A stretch of 64,000 nt of DNA from Sphingomonas sediminicola (GTDB lineage: Bacteria; Pseudomonadota; Alphaproteobacteria; Sphingomonadales; Sphingomonadaceae). The notes beneath the pieces were generated by a model. The model was given only the letters and a program-made list of their open reading frames with translations. It was not told the DNA's origin and searched no databases. A program made the position numbers and the translations under genes. The stretch lies in NCBI RefSeq assembly GCF_014489515.1, contig NZ_CP060782.1, positions 2,046,001 through 2,110,000 of the forward strand, written 5' to 3'. This document shows positions 9,998 to 20,085 of this stretch, piece by piece (the stretch's first letter is position 1; each line of letters begins with the position of its first letter).

Positions 9998-10995
9998 GTG
10001 CCCGCCAACCGCTTGCTCCAACATTATGTGGATAACGCCCGGCGGCTTCCGTGGCGGGCAATGCCGGGAGAGACGGCGCCGGACCCTTATCGCGTCTGGT
10101 TAAGCGAGGTGATGCTCCAGCAGACTACGGTCGCGGCAGTCACGCCGAGGTTCGAACGGTTCATTGCGCGATGGCCGACCGTCGAGGCGCTGGCTGGCGC
10201 AAGAGACGAGCACGTGCTCTCCGAATGGGCGGGCCTCGGCTATTACGCCCGCGCCCGCAACCTGATCGCCTGTGCTCGGGAAGTGGCAGCTCGCGGCGGG
10301 TTCCCCGACACGGAGGAACAGCTTCGGCAGCTGCCGGGGATCGGGGCCTATACGGCAGCCGCTATCGCTGCGATTGCGTTCGGACGGCGCGCGCTGGTCA
10401 TGGATACCAACGTCGAGCGGGTGGTCGCGCGGTTGCACGCGATCGAAGCCCCCATCGCCGAAAGCAAGCCGCGCCTCCGTGAACTTCTGGACATGATGAC
10501 CCCGGTGGAACGCGCGGGGACTTTGCCCAGGCGATGATGGATCTCGGGGCCACCATCTGCAGGCCCAAGTCACCCGACTGCCCCGCTTGCCCGCTGAACG
10601 CCGGTTGCTCAGCCTTTGCTTCCGGCGAGCCCGAACGTTTCCCCGCTCCAAAGCGCAAGGCAGTCCGCCCAGCACGATATGGTGTCGCCCACTGGATCGA
10701 GCGAAGCGGCAGCATCTGGCTGGTTCGCCGCCCGGCCAAGGGGATGCTCGGTGGAATGGCGGCACTACCGGGCCCGGACTGGACCGATGAGCCCGCGCCG
10801 GCCGAGACAGCACTCGTCCACGTGTCCCACGTCTTCACGCACTTTCACCTCGAGCTGGCGGTCGTAGCGTCCGACAGCCCAACAGGCGAAGGCTGGTGGC
10901 AGCCGCTCGACCGGCTTGTCGACGCGGGCCTGCCGACGCTGTACCGCCGCGCCGCCGATTCGGTACTTGAAGCCAGGAGCGCCCTTGCGGCCTGA
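9998..10995 (+). CDS. mutY: A/G-specific adenine DNA glycosylase MutY, one frameshift
   Basis: Base-excision repair enzyme that removes adenine mispaired with 8-oxoguanine. The N-terminal half has EVMLQQT with the catalytic Glu, the helix-hairpin-helix LPGIGAYTAAAI and the GPD Asp in VMDTNVERV. The 4Fe-4S loop follows (CRPKSPDCPACPLNAGC, spacing C-x6-C-x2-C-x5-C). The C-terminal part is the NUDIX-like 8-oxoG recognition domain (VSHVFTHFHLEL). The frame breaks at the GGGG at 10516-10519; one extra G restores a protein of about 332 residues. The start is a GTG at 9998. A perfect AAGGAGGT lies 17 bases upstream, but it is followed at once by ATG CCA TAG, so its role is unclear. Confidence 0.93.
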
Positions 10996-11830
10996 ACCTT
11001 TTTTCTCCGGCCCCGGAATCGATCGCGCGGACCAGGTCCGTGTCGACGAGGCCCGGCTTGCCGAGATCGCTAATCGGGAAGATGGCCTGCAGCTTCAGTG
11101 GCGGGAGGGATTGCCCGCCATCGGGGCAGATGGAAGGCTGGAATGGCAGCCTGCCGCCTCGTCAGATTTGTTCCTCGGAATTCAGGACGGCGCTCCCCGT
11201 TTCTCCGCGACCGAGCAACCGCACGCCAATGCCAGGGCAGCCTTCGATACGATCGGACTGCTTCGCGATGACGAGGCGCCCCTGTTCGCGGCCGCCCTCA
11301 GCCTCGCCTGGTGGCATTCGCGGCATCAATTCTGCGCCAATTGCGGAGCTAGCACCGAAATCGAGCGCGGCGGATGGTCGAGGCGCTGTCCCGAATGCTC
11401 GGCCCAACATTTCCCGCGCGTCGACCCGGTCGTCATTATGCTCGCCGAGCATGAGGGCCGCCTTCTTCTCGGACGCCAGCCGCAATATCCGCCCGGGCGC
11501 TACTCCGCGCTCGCGGGCTTCCTCGAGCCTGGCGAATCGATCGAGGCGGCAGTCGCCCGTGAGCTGCACGAGGAAGCAGGAATCGCGGTTGCGGACGTCA
11601 CTTACGTTGCAAGCCAGCCCTGGCCTTTTCCCTCGTCGCTGATGCTGGGGTGCCACGCCCGAGCACTCGGCAGCGATCTGACCATCGACACCACCGAGCT
11701 CGACGATGCCCGCTGGTTCACCCGGGACGAGGTCATGGCGGCGCTCGCAGGCCATCCTGACGCGACCTTCCAGCCACCCCCACGCTTCGCGATCGCGCGA
11801 ACGCTCCTGGAGCAATGGCTCGCGGCTTGA
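10985..11830 (+). CDS. nudC: NAD(+) diphosphatase NudC
   Basis: Nudix hydrolase that cleaves NAD(H), and in characterised homologues removes the NAD cap from RNA. It has a zinc ribbon (CANCG and CPEC), the Nudix box GFLEPGESIEAAVARELHEE and the NudC-specific SQPWPFP motif that follows it. I prefer the TTG at 10985 as start (MRPEPFFSG), overlapping the mutY stop. The upstream ATG at 10916 would put 80 bases inside mutY. Length is about 281 residues, normal for the family. It is probably co-expressed with mutY. Confidence 0.9.
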   Translation: MRPEPFFSGPGIDRADQVRVDEARLAEIANREDGLQLQWREGLPAIGADGRLEWQPAASSDLFLGIQDGAPRFSATEQPHANARAAFDTIGLLRDDEAPLFAAALSLAWWHSRHQFCANCGASTEIERGGWSRRCPECSAQHFPRVDPVVIMLAEHEGRLLLGRQPQYPPGRYSALAGFLEPGESIEAAVARELHEEAGIAVADVTYVASQPWPFPSSLMLGCHARALGSDLTIDTTELDDARWFTRDEVMAALAGHPDATFQPPPRFAIARTLLEQWLAA

Positions 11831-11906
11831 TGAACTGCAGAGTCGTCCGTAAAGGAGCGGCGCAAATTCCATTCAGATAGCCTCGGCATTCGCCGTCGGG
11901 AGACCC

Positions 11907-12575
11907 ATGGACGACCGTTTCAACACTATCGCCGGCTGGACCTTGTTTGCCGGAATCGTGGCTCTTGGAGCCTCCATCGTCGCCGGCGAAACCTTCAAGA
12001 GCGAGCGGCCCGAGGAGATGGGCTATCCGATCGAGGGAGTCGTTCAGGAAGGTGCAGGCGCTGCCGAAGCAGAGAAGCCGATCGCTTTCTATCTCGCGAG
12101 CGCGGATCCCGCGGCCGGCGAGCAGGTTTTCAAGAAGTGCACGGCGTGCCACAATGCGGACAAGGGCGGCGCCAACGCCCTTGGCCCGAACCTGTGGGAC
12201 GTGCTCGGCGAGCCCGTCGGCAAGGGCAAGGGCTTCCCCTTCTCGCCTGCGCTGTCGGGCGTTGGCGGCACGTGGAACTGGGACAACATGAGCGCCTGGC
12301 TGACGAGCCCGAAGAAGTTCGCGCCGGGAACGAAAATGACCTTCGCAGGCCTCAGCAACCCGCAGGACCGCGCGAACGTGATCGCGTTCCTGAATACCCA
12401 CAGCGACAGCCCGCTCCCGCTTCCAGCCGCACCGGCCGAAGCTGCTGCGCCCGCCGCCGGCGAAAAGGCCGCTGGCGACAAGGCGGCTGGCGCCGAAGCC
12501 GGCAAGGAACCCGCGGCTGCGGAAGCCAGCGCGGAAGCCAAACCGGCCGCCAAGGAAGCCGCTCCGGCCCACTAA
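11907..12575 (+). CDS. membrane-anchored class I cytochrome c with Ala-rich C-terminal tail
   Basis: Residues 7 to 25 form an uncleaved N-terminal membrane anchor (AGWTLFAGIVALGASIVAG). One CTACH heme motif lies near residue 77, with the distal Met ligand likely in GTKMTFAGL. This matches the CycM-type anchored cytochrome c that carries electrons to terminal oxidases in alphaproteobacteria. The last 60 or so residues are almost only Ala, Glu, Lys and Pro, low-complexity and probably a flexible periplasmic tail. It converges with the LOG gene, whose stop is 20 bases away. Confidence 0.87.
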   Translation: MDDRFNTIAGWTLFAGIVALGASIVAGETFKSERPEEMGYPIEGVVQEGAGAAEAEKPIAFYLASADPAAGEQVFKKCTACHNADKGGANALGPNLWDVLGEPVGKGKGFPFSPALSGVGGTWNWDNMSAWLTSPKKFAPGTKMTFAGLSNPQDRANVIAFLNTHSDSPLPLPAAPAEAAAPAAGEKAAGDKAAGAEAGKEPAAAEASAEAKPAAKEAAPAH

Positions 12576-12594
12576 GAACGGCGCGACGAGCCGC

Positions 12595-13491
12595 CTATTC
12601 CGGTGTGCCGGTCCGCTCTCGTGGCGGCGCCGGATGCTCTTCGTAGAAGCTCTCGACGAAGTTCCACGCTTCCTTTGCATCTTCGCACCAGTGGAAGATG
12701 TCGAGGTCGTGCGGTGCGATCACGCCCTCCTCGACCAGCGCCTCGAAGTTCACGACTTTCGTCCAGAACTCCTTGCCGAACAGGAGGACCGGCAGCGGCC
12801 GGACCTTGCCGGTCTGGATCAAGGTCAAAAGCTCGAAGAACTCGTCGAACGTGCCGAACCCGCCCGGGAAAACGGCAACCGCGCGTGCGCGCAGCAGGAA
12901 GTGCATCTTCCGAAGCGCGAAGTAGTGGAACTGGAAGCTGAGGTCCGGGGTAACGTAGCGGTTCGGAAGCTGCTCGTGCGGAAGGACGATGTTGAGGCCG
13001 ATGGACTCGGCCCCGACGTCGATCGCGCCGCGGTTCGCGGCTTCCATCACCGACGGTCCTCCACCCGAACAGACGACGAAGTGCCTCTTTCCGTCCTCGT
13101 CGCAGCCGCAGCTGCTGGCGAGCTGCGCAAGCTCGCGGGCAACGTCGTAAAAGAGCGATTTGGCTTTCAGCCGCTCCGCGATCGCGCGCTGGCGATCGTC
13201 GGTCGCGCCGGCTACGAGCGCATCGGCTAGCGAAGGCTCGGGGATTCGCGCCGACCCGTAGAAGACGAAAGTCGATCCGATCTTCGCTTCATTCATCAGC
13301 AATTCGGGCTTCAGAAGCTCGAGTTGGAAGCGAACCGGCCGCAGATCCTCGCGAAGCAGGAAGTCGATGTCTTGGAACGCGAGCTTGTAGGCTTCGCTCT
13401 CGGTCTGTGGGCTGGAGGGCACGTGCCGAGCGGATTTCGCATCGACCTTTGCCTCCGGAAAAATGCGCTTTGGCGGTACTGGATCAGTCAT
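12595..13491 (-). CDS. LOG family (TIGR00730) Rossmann-fold protein
   Basis: A 298-residue member of the longer branch of the lysine decarboxylase-like / LOG family. It shows the family nucleotide motifs GGGPSVMEAANRGA and FPGGFGTFDEFFELLTLIQ, which in LOG proteins form the phosphoribohydrolase active site acting on cytokinin ribotides or related nucleoside monophosphates. The extra N-terminal 100 residues separate it from the short LOG type. The substrate in this organism is unknown. It starts at 13491, after a strong stem-loop that separates it from creD. Confidence 0.88.
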   Translation of the reverse strand: MTDPVPPKRIFPEAKVDAKSARHVPSSPQTESEAYKLAFQDIDFLLREDLRPVRFQLELLKPELLMNEAKIGSTFVFYGSARIPEPSLADALVAGATDDRQRAIAERLKAKSLFYDVARELAQLASSCGCDEDGKRHFVVCSGGGPSVMEAANRGAIDVGAESIGLNIVLPHEQLPNRYVTPDLSFQFHYFALRKMHFLLRARAVAVFPGGFGTFDEFFELLTLIQTGKVRPLPVLLFGKEFWTKVVNFEALVEEGVIAPHDLDIFHWCEDAKEAWNFVESFYEEHPAPPRERTGTPE

Positions 13492-13494
13492 CGG

Positions 13495-13525
13495 GTTGGG
13501 GGCTTAGCCGAGCAAGCCCCCAACC
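13495..13525 (-). terminator. strong stem-loop between creD and the LOG gene
   Basis: GTTGGGGGCTT (13495-13505) pairs perfectly with AAGCCCCCAAC (13514-13524) around an 8-base loop, and two more flanking G:C pairs are possible. It lies directly after the creD stop. There is no clear U-run on the minus strand, so it may be a non-canonical terminator or an mRNA-end stabiliser. Confidence 0.5.
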
Positions 13526-13532
13526 CCAAGTG

Positions 13533-14935
13533 CTAGACTTCTTCCGGCTTGCGCGGAGCGCTCCAGTCGACCCGGCGTGTCCCGTACATGACCCCGGCAA
13601 GCGCCGCGAAGAGCAGCAGCGAGCCGATCAGCAACGAGAAGGCCTCGAGGCTGAGAAGCACGTAAAGGACCGCATAGAGCCCGACGAGCAGGCCGCCGAT
13701 GAAGTATGCCCTGCGCCAGCTGTTCAGCACGGCTGCGGAATAGGCGGTGTTCAGTCCCGCGATCGCCGCCGACGCGACGATGTAAGCGAAGGTGAAACCA
13801 ATCACTTCCGCGAAGGCCAGCAGCAGTACGAAGAACAGGACGATTGCCGCGCCCATCAGGAGATATTCGACCGCGGACACGCGAACGCCGCCGATCACGT
13901 CGAACATGAGCAATGCGAGGAAAGTGAAGCCGATGAACAGGAAGCCGTACTTCGTCGCCCGGTTGACCTGCGAATAGAGATCGACCGGCTGGATCAGGTT
14001 GATGCTCGCCACCTGCGGAGCGCCTGCATCCCTCGCGACATAATCGTCAGGAGTCGCGGGCCGTACCTTCTCGACGACATTGCTCTGGCCTGCGTCGCCG
14101 GTGGAGACGAGCGACTTTCCGAGCGCGAGGTTGCCGATCCGGTAGGTCGCCTCGAACCCCTTCGTGTCGACGCTTCGCTGCTGGGGAAGGAAATCGCCTC
14201 CGAACGAAGGGTGCGGCCAGCCAGAGCGGACGGTCCAGACGGTCTCGCCGGCCTGCGGCGCATAGGTCAGCGACGAATTGCCGCGCAGCTCGTACTGAAA
14301 GCGGACGGCGATTGGCTGGGAGGTTAGGCTGCTGGCATCGATCCAGGCAAAGAAGCCGCGCCCCCTCCGCTTCCGCCGCCCGGCTGGAGGCGAAGGCGAG
14401 CGCCGTTCACGATGACCTGCGGATTGGCGCCCAGGCCACGCGGGTCGCTGACGCCGAAGCGAAGCTCGGCCCGCGACAGGTCCATGTCTTCGATCTTCAC
14501 CCCATTGCGCGAAAGGTCAGGCGGAAAGGCGAAGCGAGCCGAACCGGAAAGTTTCGCATCATAGACGACCGCCTCGTAGATGGAGCGCTTGCGACGTTCT
14601 GGCGCGACCGTCGTCGAAAGCTCGGCCACCTCCGGCGAAAGCGTAAGTTCGCGCATGACCTCGCGGCTGCGGGTGATGCTCTGCCCGCGATCGACGATCG
14701 TGTCGGTGGTCATCGCGCGATAGGGAATGACGAGCATCGGGCCCGACATCGCCTGCGGCCCGCCCCAGCCCTCGGTGATCGAGCTCGTTGCTTGTTCGGA
14801 TTGTGTCTGGCGGTCGTAGACCAGCAGCCAGACGGAAAAGAGCGGGATCGACAATGCAGCGCCGATCAGGATCGCCAGCAATAGTTTGAAGCCAGGCGTT
14901 CGCTCGCCTTCGGTTCTCAGCACGTATTCCTCCAA
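13533..14935 (-). CDS. creD: CreD family inner membrane protein, one frameshift
   Basis: CreD-family protein (inner membrane resistance/envelope integrity family). It has an N-terminal membrane helix (residues 17 to 39), a large periplasmic domain with MSGPMLVIPYRA and LSPEVAELSTTVAPERRKRS, and at least four C-terminal membrane helices. The break is at 14361-14365 (five C); one extra base joins the N-terminal 200 residues to the rest, for about 467 residues in total. No creBC-like two-component pair is adjacent. The molecular role of CreD remains poorly defined in the family. Confidence 0.85.
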
Positions 14936-15018
14936 TCAGGTGATCACGAGCCTGGAACTGTGACCTGATCACCCTTGAGCGGCCTGAGCAACTCCTGATG
15001 CTTTGGTGAAAACGGTAC

Positions 15019-15294
15019 TTAGCGGTCGAATTGATTACGTTTCATCGCGAAGGCGATTGCGGCGCCGGCTCCGGCAAAGATCAGGGCGAAGCTTGCGTTC
15101 AGAGACAAATCGAGCCGCCAGAAGGCTGGTCGCTTGTCTTCAGCGGTCAGCAGGAAAATCAGGCCCCAGCCGACGATCGTCACAACCGTGCCGGCAAGCA
15201 TGGACGGCACGATGCGCCAACCGAGTTGCTGGACTGTAAGGAAGGCGACGGCAGCGCTGACCAGGTACAGCAGCCAGAGCAGGGTCTCGTTCAA
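15019..15294 (-). CDS. small three-helix membrane protein of unknown function
   Basis: About 91 residues if translation begins at the TTG that overlaps the sdhA stop codon at 15291-15294 (start [18 protein letters not shown]). There are three predicted membrane segments: [33 protein letters not shown] and [16 protein letters not shown]. It is probably co-transcribed with sdhCDA. I do not recognise a named family. Position after sdhA, where sdhB often follows, is noted, but the protein is not an iron-sulfur subunit. Confidence 0.6.
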   Translation of the reverse strand: MNETLLWLLYLVSAAVAFLTVQQLGWRIVPSMLAGTVVTIVGWGLIFLLTAEDKRPAFWRLDLSLNASFALIFAGAGAAIAFAMKRNQFDR

Positions 15295-17089
15295 TACACG
15301 CGCGCCTTCGGCTTGATGTACTTGATGTCGTCGGTAAGCGTGAAGTCGTGGACCGGGCGATAGTCGATCTTCACCGATCCGCCCTTGCCGCCCCAGCCGT
15401 CGAACCAGGCGACGGTGTGCTTCATCCACTTCTTGTCGTCGCGGTCCGGGAAATCTTCGTGCATGTGCGCGCCGCGGCTTTCCTTGCGATTCTCGGCGCA
15501 ATGCATCGTCACCACCGCCTGAGCGAGGAGGTTGTCGAGCTCGAGCGTCTCTACGAGGTCGCTGTTCCAGATGAGGCTGCGGTCGCTGACCCGCACGTCC
15601 GCCATCTTCCTGTAGACCGCATCGATCTTGCTGACGCCCTCGGCAAGCGTCCGCTCCGTCCGAAACACTGCGCAGTCGGCCTGCATCGTGCGCTGCATTT
15701 CCAGCCGGATCTCGGCGGTCGGCGCATCTCCCTTCGCCTCGCGAAAATGGTTGAGCCGCTGCAGCGAAAGGTCCGCCGAATCCTTCGGAAGCTCCTTCTG
15801 CGCCGCATTCGCCTTGAGGATTTCGCCGAGACGGAGACCGGCCGCGCGGCCGAACACCACCAGGTCGATCAGACTGTTGGAGCCGAGGCGGTTGGCGCCG
15901 TGCACGGAAACGCAGGCCGCTTCGCCGACTGCGAACAGGCCGGGGACGACAGAGTCCGGATTGCCGTCCTTCAGGGTAACGACTTCGCCGTGGAAGTTCG
16001 TCGGGATGCCGCCCATGTTGTAGTGGACCGTCGGGACAACCGGGATCGGTTGCCGAGTCAGGTCGACGCCCGCGAAGGTCTTCGCGGTCTCGGTGATTCC
16101 CGGAAGCCGCTCGTGCAGGATCTTCTCGTCGATATGATCGAGGTGAAGGAAGATGTGGTCCTTGTTCTCGCCGACGCCCCTGCCCTCACGGATTTCCATC
16201 GCCATCGAGCGTGACACGACGTCGCGGCTGGCGAGGTCCTTGGCGCTGGGGCATAGCGCTCCATGAAGCGCTCGCCCTCGGAATTCGTCAGGTATCCGCC
16301 CTCACCGCGCGCACCCTCGGTGATGAGAACGCCCGCACCGTAGATTCCGGTCGGGTGGAACTGGACGAACTCCATGTCCTGCAGCGGGAGGCCCGCGCGG
16401 AGCACCATCGCATTGCCGTCGCCGGTGCAGGTGTGTGCGGAGGTGGCGGAAAAATAGGTGCGGCCATAACCGCCGGTGGCGAGCACCACGGCCTGCGCAC
16501 GGAAGCGATGGATGGAACCGTCGTCCATGCACAGTGCGACGACGCCGCGGCACTCACCGCCTTCCATGATCAGGTCGAGAGCAAAATATTCTATGAAGAA
16601 GTCGGCATCATACTTCAGGCTCTGCTGGTAGAGCGTGTGAAGCATTGCATGGCCGGTCCGGTCGGCAGCGGCGCAGGTCCGCTGCGCGGCCGGCCCTTCA
16701 CCCATGTTCTGCGTCATTCCGCCGAATGCGCGCTGGTAGATCTTGCCGTCCGCCCTACGGCTGAACGGCATGCCCGCATGCTCGAGCTCGATAACCGCAG
16801 CGGGAGCTTCGCGGCAGAGATATTCAATCGCGTCCTGGTCCCCGAGCCAGTCCGAGCCTTTGACGGTGTCGTACATGTGCCAGGTCCAGTGGTCCGGACC
16901 CATGTTGCCGAGGCTGGCGGCGATTCCGCCCTGCGCGGCGACCGTATGGCTGCGTGTCGGGAAGACCTTGGTGATGCAGGCGGTCTTCAGTCCCTGGTTC
17001 GCCGCGCCCATGGTGGTGCGAAGGCCGGCGCCACCTGCGCCGACGACGACGACGTCGTAAGTATGATCGACGATCTTGTACGCGCTCAA
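15291..17089 (-). CDS. sdhA: succinate dehydrogenase flavoprotein subunit, one frameshift
   Basis: Catalytic subunit of respiratory complex II. The N-terminal dinucleotide fold is [17 protein letters not shown]. The covalent-FAD His region is [10 protein letters not shown], and the sequence continues with [20 protein letters not shown]. The C-terminal part has [34 protein letters not shown] and the closing KARVY. The frame breaks at 16248-16251 (GGGG on the plus strand); one extra base restores about 600 residues. It starts inside the end of sdhD. Loss of such a central enzyme is unlikely, which supports a sequence error. Confidence 0.96.
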
Positions 17090-17481
17090 GCTGCGCCTCC
17101 AAATGCGATGCGGCCCAGCGCGAACAGCGCAAACGCAGCGCCCCCGACCGCTACGAACAGCAACAGGGTGTTCAACGCGAAATTATTTCCCGGCTCGTGC
17201 ACGTAATCGTCCACGACCACCTTCAGGCCCTCGAGCCCGTGGTAAAAGGACGTGATCACGAACAATGCCATCGGCACCGCTCCAAGCGGCGAGCGCAACC
17301 ATTCGCGAACGGTCGCATAATCCAGAGTCGGCAGGAACAGCAGCGAAGCAATCAGCCAGACGCCGAGAACGAGCAGCGCGAGGCTGGTCACTCTCTCTGA
17401 AATCCAATGGTCCCCACCTTCGTGCGCGGAGCCGAGGCCACGGACCTTGCCAAGCTCGGTCGAGCTATCACCCAGGCTCAT
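17086..17481 (-). CDS. sdhD: succinate dehydrogenase membrane anchor subunit SdhD
   Basis: About 131 residues from the ATG at 17481 ([17 protein letters not shown]). Three membrane helices carry the quinone/heme-b region: [16 protein letters not shown], then a segment with the conserved [20 protein letters not shown], then [18 protein letters not shown]. The HxxxGLxxVxxDYxH pattern is diagnostic of SdhD. It overlaps sdhC upstream and sdhA downstream by four bases each. Confidence 0.93.
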   Translation of the reverse strand: MSLGDSSTELGKVRGLGSAHEGGDHWISERVTSLALLVLGVWLIASLLFLPTLDYATVREWLRSPLGAVPMALFVITSFYHGLEGLKVVVDDYVHEPGNNFALNTLLLFVAVGGAAFALFALGRIAFGGAA

Positions 17482-17872
17482 TTCACTACTCCGAGAATGT
17501 AGAACCATAATGCCGCCGTCAGGACGACGGATCCAATGATCGTCAGCAAAGCAAAGGTCTTGTTGGGACCGAGCTCGAAGTTAGCGCCCGTATCCATGAC
17601 CAGATGGCGGACGCCCGACAGCAGATGCTGGAAGAAGGCCCAGGTCAGTCCGATCAGGACGACAAGGCCGACCCAGGTGCCCGCGATGGCGCTGAAGTCG
17701 CCATAAGCTTCATTCCCGCTCGCCAAAGAAAGCAGCCACCAGGTCAGCACCGCCAGGCCGGCCACGGTAAGCGCTCCACCGGTAATCCGATGCAGGATGG
17801 AGACGGTCATGCCCGGCCCCACCGCCAGATACCGAGGTGCGGCGACAGCGGCCGCGCGCGTTGTTCTGCCAT
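17478..17872 (-). CDS. sdhC: succinate dehydrogenase cytochrome b556 subunit SdhC, frameshift near start
   Basis: The true start is the ATG at 17872 (MAEQRARPLSPHLGIWRW). The frame breaks at CCCC 17817-17820, and one more base joins it to GPGMTVSILHRITGGALT. That gives the SdhC signature RPLSPHLxIW...SIxHRITG and about 131 residues. The three membrane helices include the heme-binding HLLSGVRHLVMDTG. It is the first gene of the sdhCDA run. Confidence 0.9.
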
Positions 17873-18054
17873 GAGGGCTACTCTCCTGTTGGTCTGCAGG
17901 CCGTGCCGGCCCTGAAGGTCGAAGCCCGATTAGGCGCGGGTCCGGCGTGAGGCAAGATTCGTGGCAGCCACGTTCAGGGGCCTAACCCGCCCTTAACCAT
18001 TGCCGGAGCATGTGGTCGGCAACATTCGAGTGAGAGAAGGCGGGAACTAAGAGC

Positions 18055-19344
18055 ATGAGCGGCGACATCGGGAATCTTCAGCGCCTATCCGACGAGCAGG
18101 TTTCCTCGCGGCTTCGGGCCTACACCGACGGCGGCCGTTTTCAGGACTCGCTGCGCTGGCTTTGGGGCCAGGCCGGCGATGTCATCGAGGAGTGCTCGCG
18201 CCGCCATTTCGGCGAGGAAGCCGTCAAGCTGAACCGCGCCTACTTCACCATGAAGGTCGACCAGTCCTGGGTCCGCGCCGTCGCGGAGCAGGGCGTGCAC
18301 ATGTTCACCAACAAGAAGAGCGTACCCGAGTTCATCGCTGCTCATGCTTCCATGTCGCGCGACGTGATCGCCGAGTTCGAAGTGCGCTTCGAAGGCAAGA
18401 GCGAAGACAAATTAACGGCAATCGACGCGTTCAACCGCGCGCTCGCCTACGCCGAAGACATCATCCTCGCCCAGATCGCCGTTCTCGAAGCCAATGATGC
18501 CGCCGAGGCTCGCGGGAAGCAGAGCGACGAGTTCGAACGCCGCGTTACGGATTTGGTCCGCGCCAGCAGCGACCAGTCGAAATCGCTGACGGAGCGCACA
18601 CGCTCGACTGCCGCTTCGGCCCGCGGAATGCTGGGCAAGACGAGTGAAGTTGCCGCCGCCGCCGAACAGTCGGCAGTCGCCATGCGCGAGGCTGCCCAGA
18701 CCGCAGCCGGCCTGATCCGCGCGATCGAAGATGCGCGCTCGGAAGTCGAAGTCGCTGCAGACGTCGCGACCCGCGCAGGCGACCAGGCCAGCCAGGCAGT
18801 GAAGGTCAGCCAGGCGCTGTCCGGTCATGTCGAAGCAATCGAATCGATCCTTGGCCTGATCCGCGACATTGCGGGCCAGACCAACCTGCTCGCCCTCAAC
18901 GCCACCATCGAAGCCGCTCGCGCAGGCGACGCCGGCCGTGGCTTCGCGGTCGTCGCGCAGGAAGTGAAGAGCCTCGCGTCGCAGACTGCTCGCGCAACTG
19001 ACGATATCACCGCCAAGATCACCGCGATCCAGCAGGCGACTCGCCAGACCGTCGAGGCCAACGGCTCCATCCAGGGCACCGTCGAGGAGGTCCAGACCTC
19101 CGCCGACCGCATCCGCCAGGCGATGGAGCTGCAGGCCCAGACGGTGACAATGATCACCGCTGCCGTCGACGAGACTGCGCTCGCGGCCGACTCGATGAGC
19201 TCGACGATCGCCGCAATCCGGACCGACACCGAAAATGTCGCGAAGGACATCGATCAGGTCGAGCAGGGCTTCGGCCGCTTCTCCGAGCAGATCGCCGACT
19301 TCACGTCGAAGACCAAAGAGTTCGTCGCTCGCGTAGCCGCCTGA
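18055..19344 (+). CDS. soluble methyl-accepting chemotaxis-type signalling protein with probable globin-like sensor domain
   Basis: 429 residues with no membrane helix or signal peptide, so cytoplasmic. The C-terminal half is a classic MCP signalling hairpin with the highly conserved tip [20 protein letters not shown] and [19 protein letters not shown]. The N-terminal 170 residues are helical and look like the protoglobin/HemAT sensor fold, with candidate His in [11 protein letters not shown] and [10 protein letters not shown], but I cannot fix the proximal ligand. Globin-coupled MCPs sense oxygen. No che genes are nearby, so it may feed a distant array or another pathway. Confidence 0.83.
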   Translation: MSGDIGNLQRLSDEQVSSRLRAYTDGGRFQDSLRWLWGQAGDVIEECSRRHFGEEAVKLNRAYFTMKVDQSWVRAVAEQGVHMFTNKKSVPEFIAAHASMSRDVIAEFEVRFEGKSEDKLTAIDAFNRALAYAEDIILAQIAVLEANDAAEARGKQSDEFERRVTDLVRASSDQSKSLTERTRSTAASARGMLGKTSEVAAAAEQSAVAMREAAQTAAGLIRAIEDARSEVEVAADVATRAGDQASQAVKVSQALSGHVEAIESILGLIRDIAGQTNLLALNATIEAARAGDAGRGFAVVAQEVKSLASQTARATDDITAKITAIQQATRQTVEANGSIQGTVEEVQTSADRIRQAMELQAQTVTMITAAVDETALAADSMSSTIAAIRTDTENVAKDIDQVEQGFGRFSEQIADFTSKTKEFVARVAA

Positions 19345-19348
19345 CTTC

Positions 19349-19367
19349 CCCCGCCGCGTCGGCGGGG
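19349..19367 (+). terminator. GC-rich stem-loop after the MCP gene
   Basis: CCCCGCCG (19349-19356) pairs perfectly with CGGCGGGG (19360-19367) around a three-base loop. It sits 5 bases past the MCP stop and 14 bases before the SDR start. No U-run follows, so termination is plausible but not certain. Confidence 0.4.
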
Positions 19368-19380
19368 CTAGTCGGCGCTC

Positions 19381-20085
19381 ATGAACATCCTGATCACCGG
19401 AGCCAGCCGGGGCATCGGCGCCGCCGCCTACGAGCTGCTAAAGTCACGCGACCACAATGTCGTCGGCCATTCCACCAAGGGCAGCCAGGAACTGATCGCC
19501 GGCGACCTGATGGATCCAGCCGCGCCGCGGAACATCTGGGACACGGCGCTCGACGAGCTAGGCGGGCAGATCGACGTCCTCGTCAATAATGCCGGCATCT
19601 ACGAAGCAGTGCCCGACAATGCGACTGACGACGAATGGCGCGCCGCCTGGAATCGCACACTAACGGTCAATCTCCAGGCTGCGGCCGACCTCTCGAAGCT
19701 AGCCGTTTCGCACTTCCTCGACCTCGGCATCCCCGGCCGGATCGTCAACGTTGCCAGCCGCGCGGGCTGGCGCGGGGACAGCCCGCAGCACTGGCACTAT
19801 GCCGCGTCCAAGTCGGCGCTGATCGGCATGACCAAGACGATCGCGCGCGGCTATGCAGCCGAGGGAATTCTCGCCTTCGCGGTCGCGCCAGGGTTCACCG
19901 TTTCCGAAATGACCGAGGAATATTTGCAGGGCCGAGGCGGCGCTGCGATCATCGCCGACATCCCACTCGGCCGCGTCGCCAGCACGGACGAAGTCGCGGA
20001 GGTCATCCGCTGGCTCGCGACCGAAGCGCCTGCGTCCTCGACCGGCTCCACCATCGACGTGAACGGCGCGAGCTATGTTCGCTAG
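19381..20085 (+). CDS. short-chain dehydrogenase/reductase
   Basis: 234-residue classical SDR oxidoreductase. The nucleotide-binding motif is TGASRGIG at residues 6 to 13, the NNAG motif is in VLVNNAGIYEA, and the catalytic Tyr-Lys pair is in HYAASKSALIGM (YxxxK). The closing segment DVNGASYVR is usual for FabG-like enzymes. The substrate is unknown. Its 3' end overlaps the next gene by 11 bases, so the two are likely translationally coupled. Confidence 0.92.
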   Translation: MNILITGASRGIGAAAYELLKSRDHNVVGHSTKGSQELIAGDLMDPAAPRNIWDTALDELGGQIDVLVNNAGIYEAVPDNATDDEWRAAWNRTLTVNLQAAADLSKLAVSHFLDLGIPGRIVNVASRAGWRGDSPQHWHYAASKSALIGMTKTIARGYAAEGILAFAVAPGFTVSEMTEEYLQGRGGAAIIADIPLGRVASTDEVAEVIRWLATEAPASSTGSTIDVNGASYVR

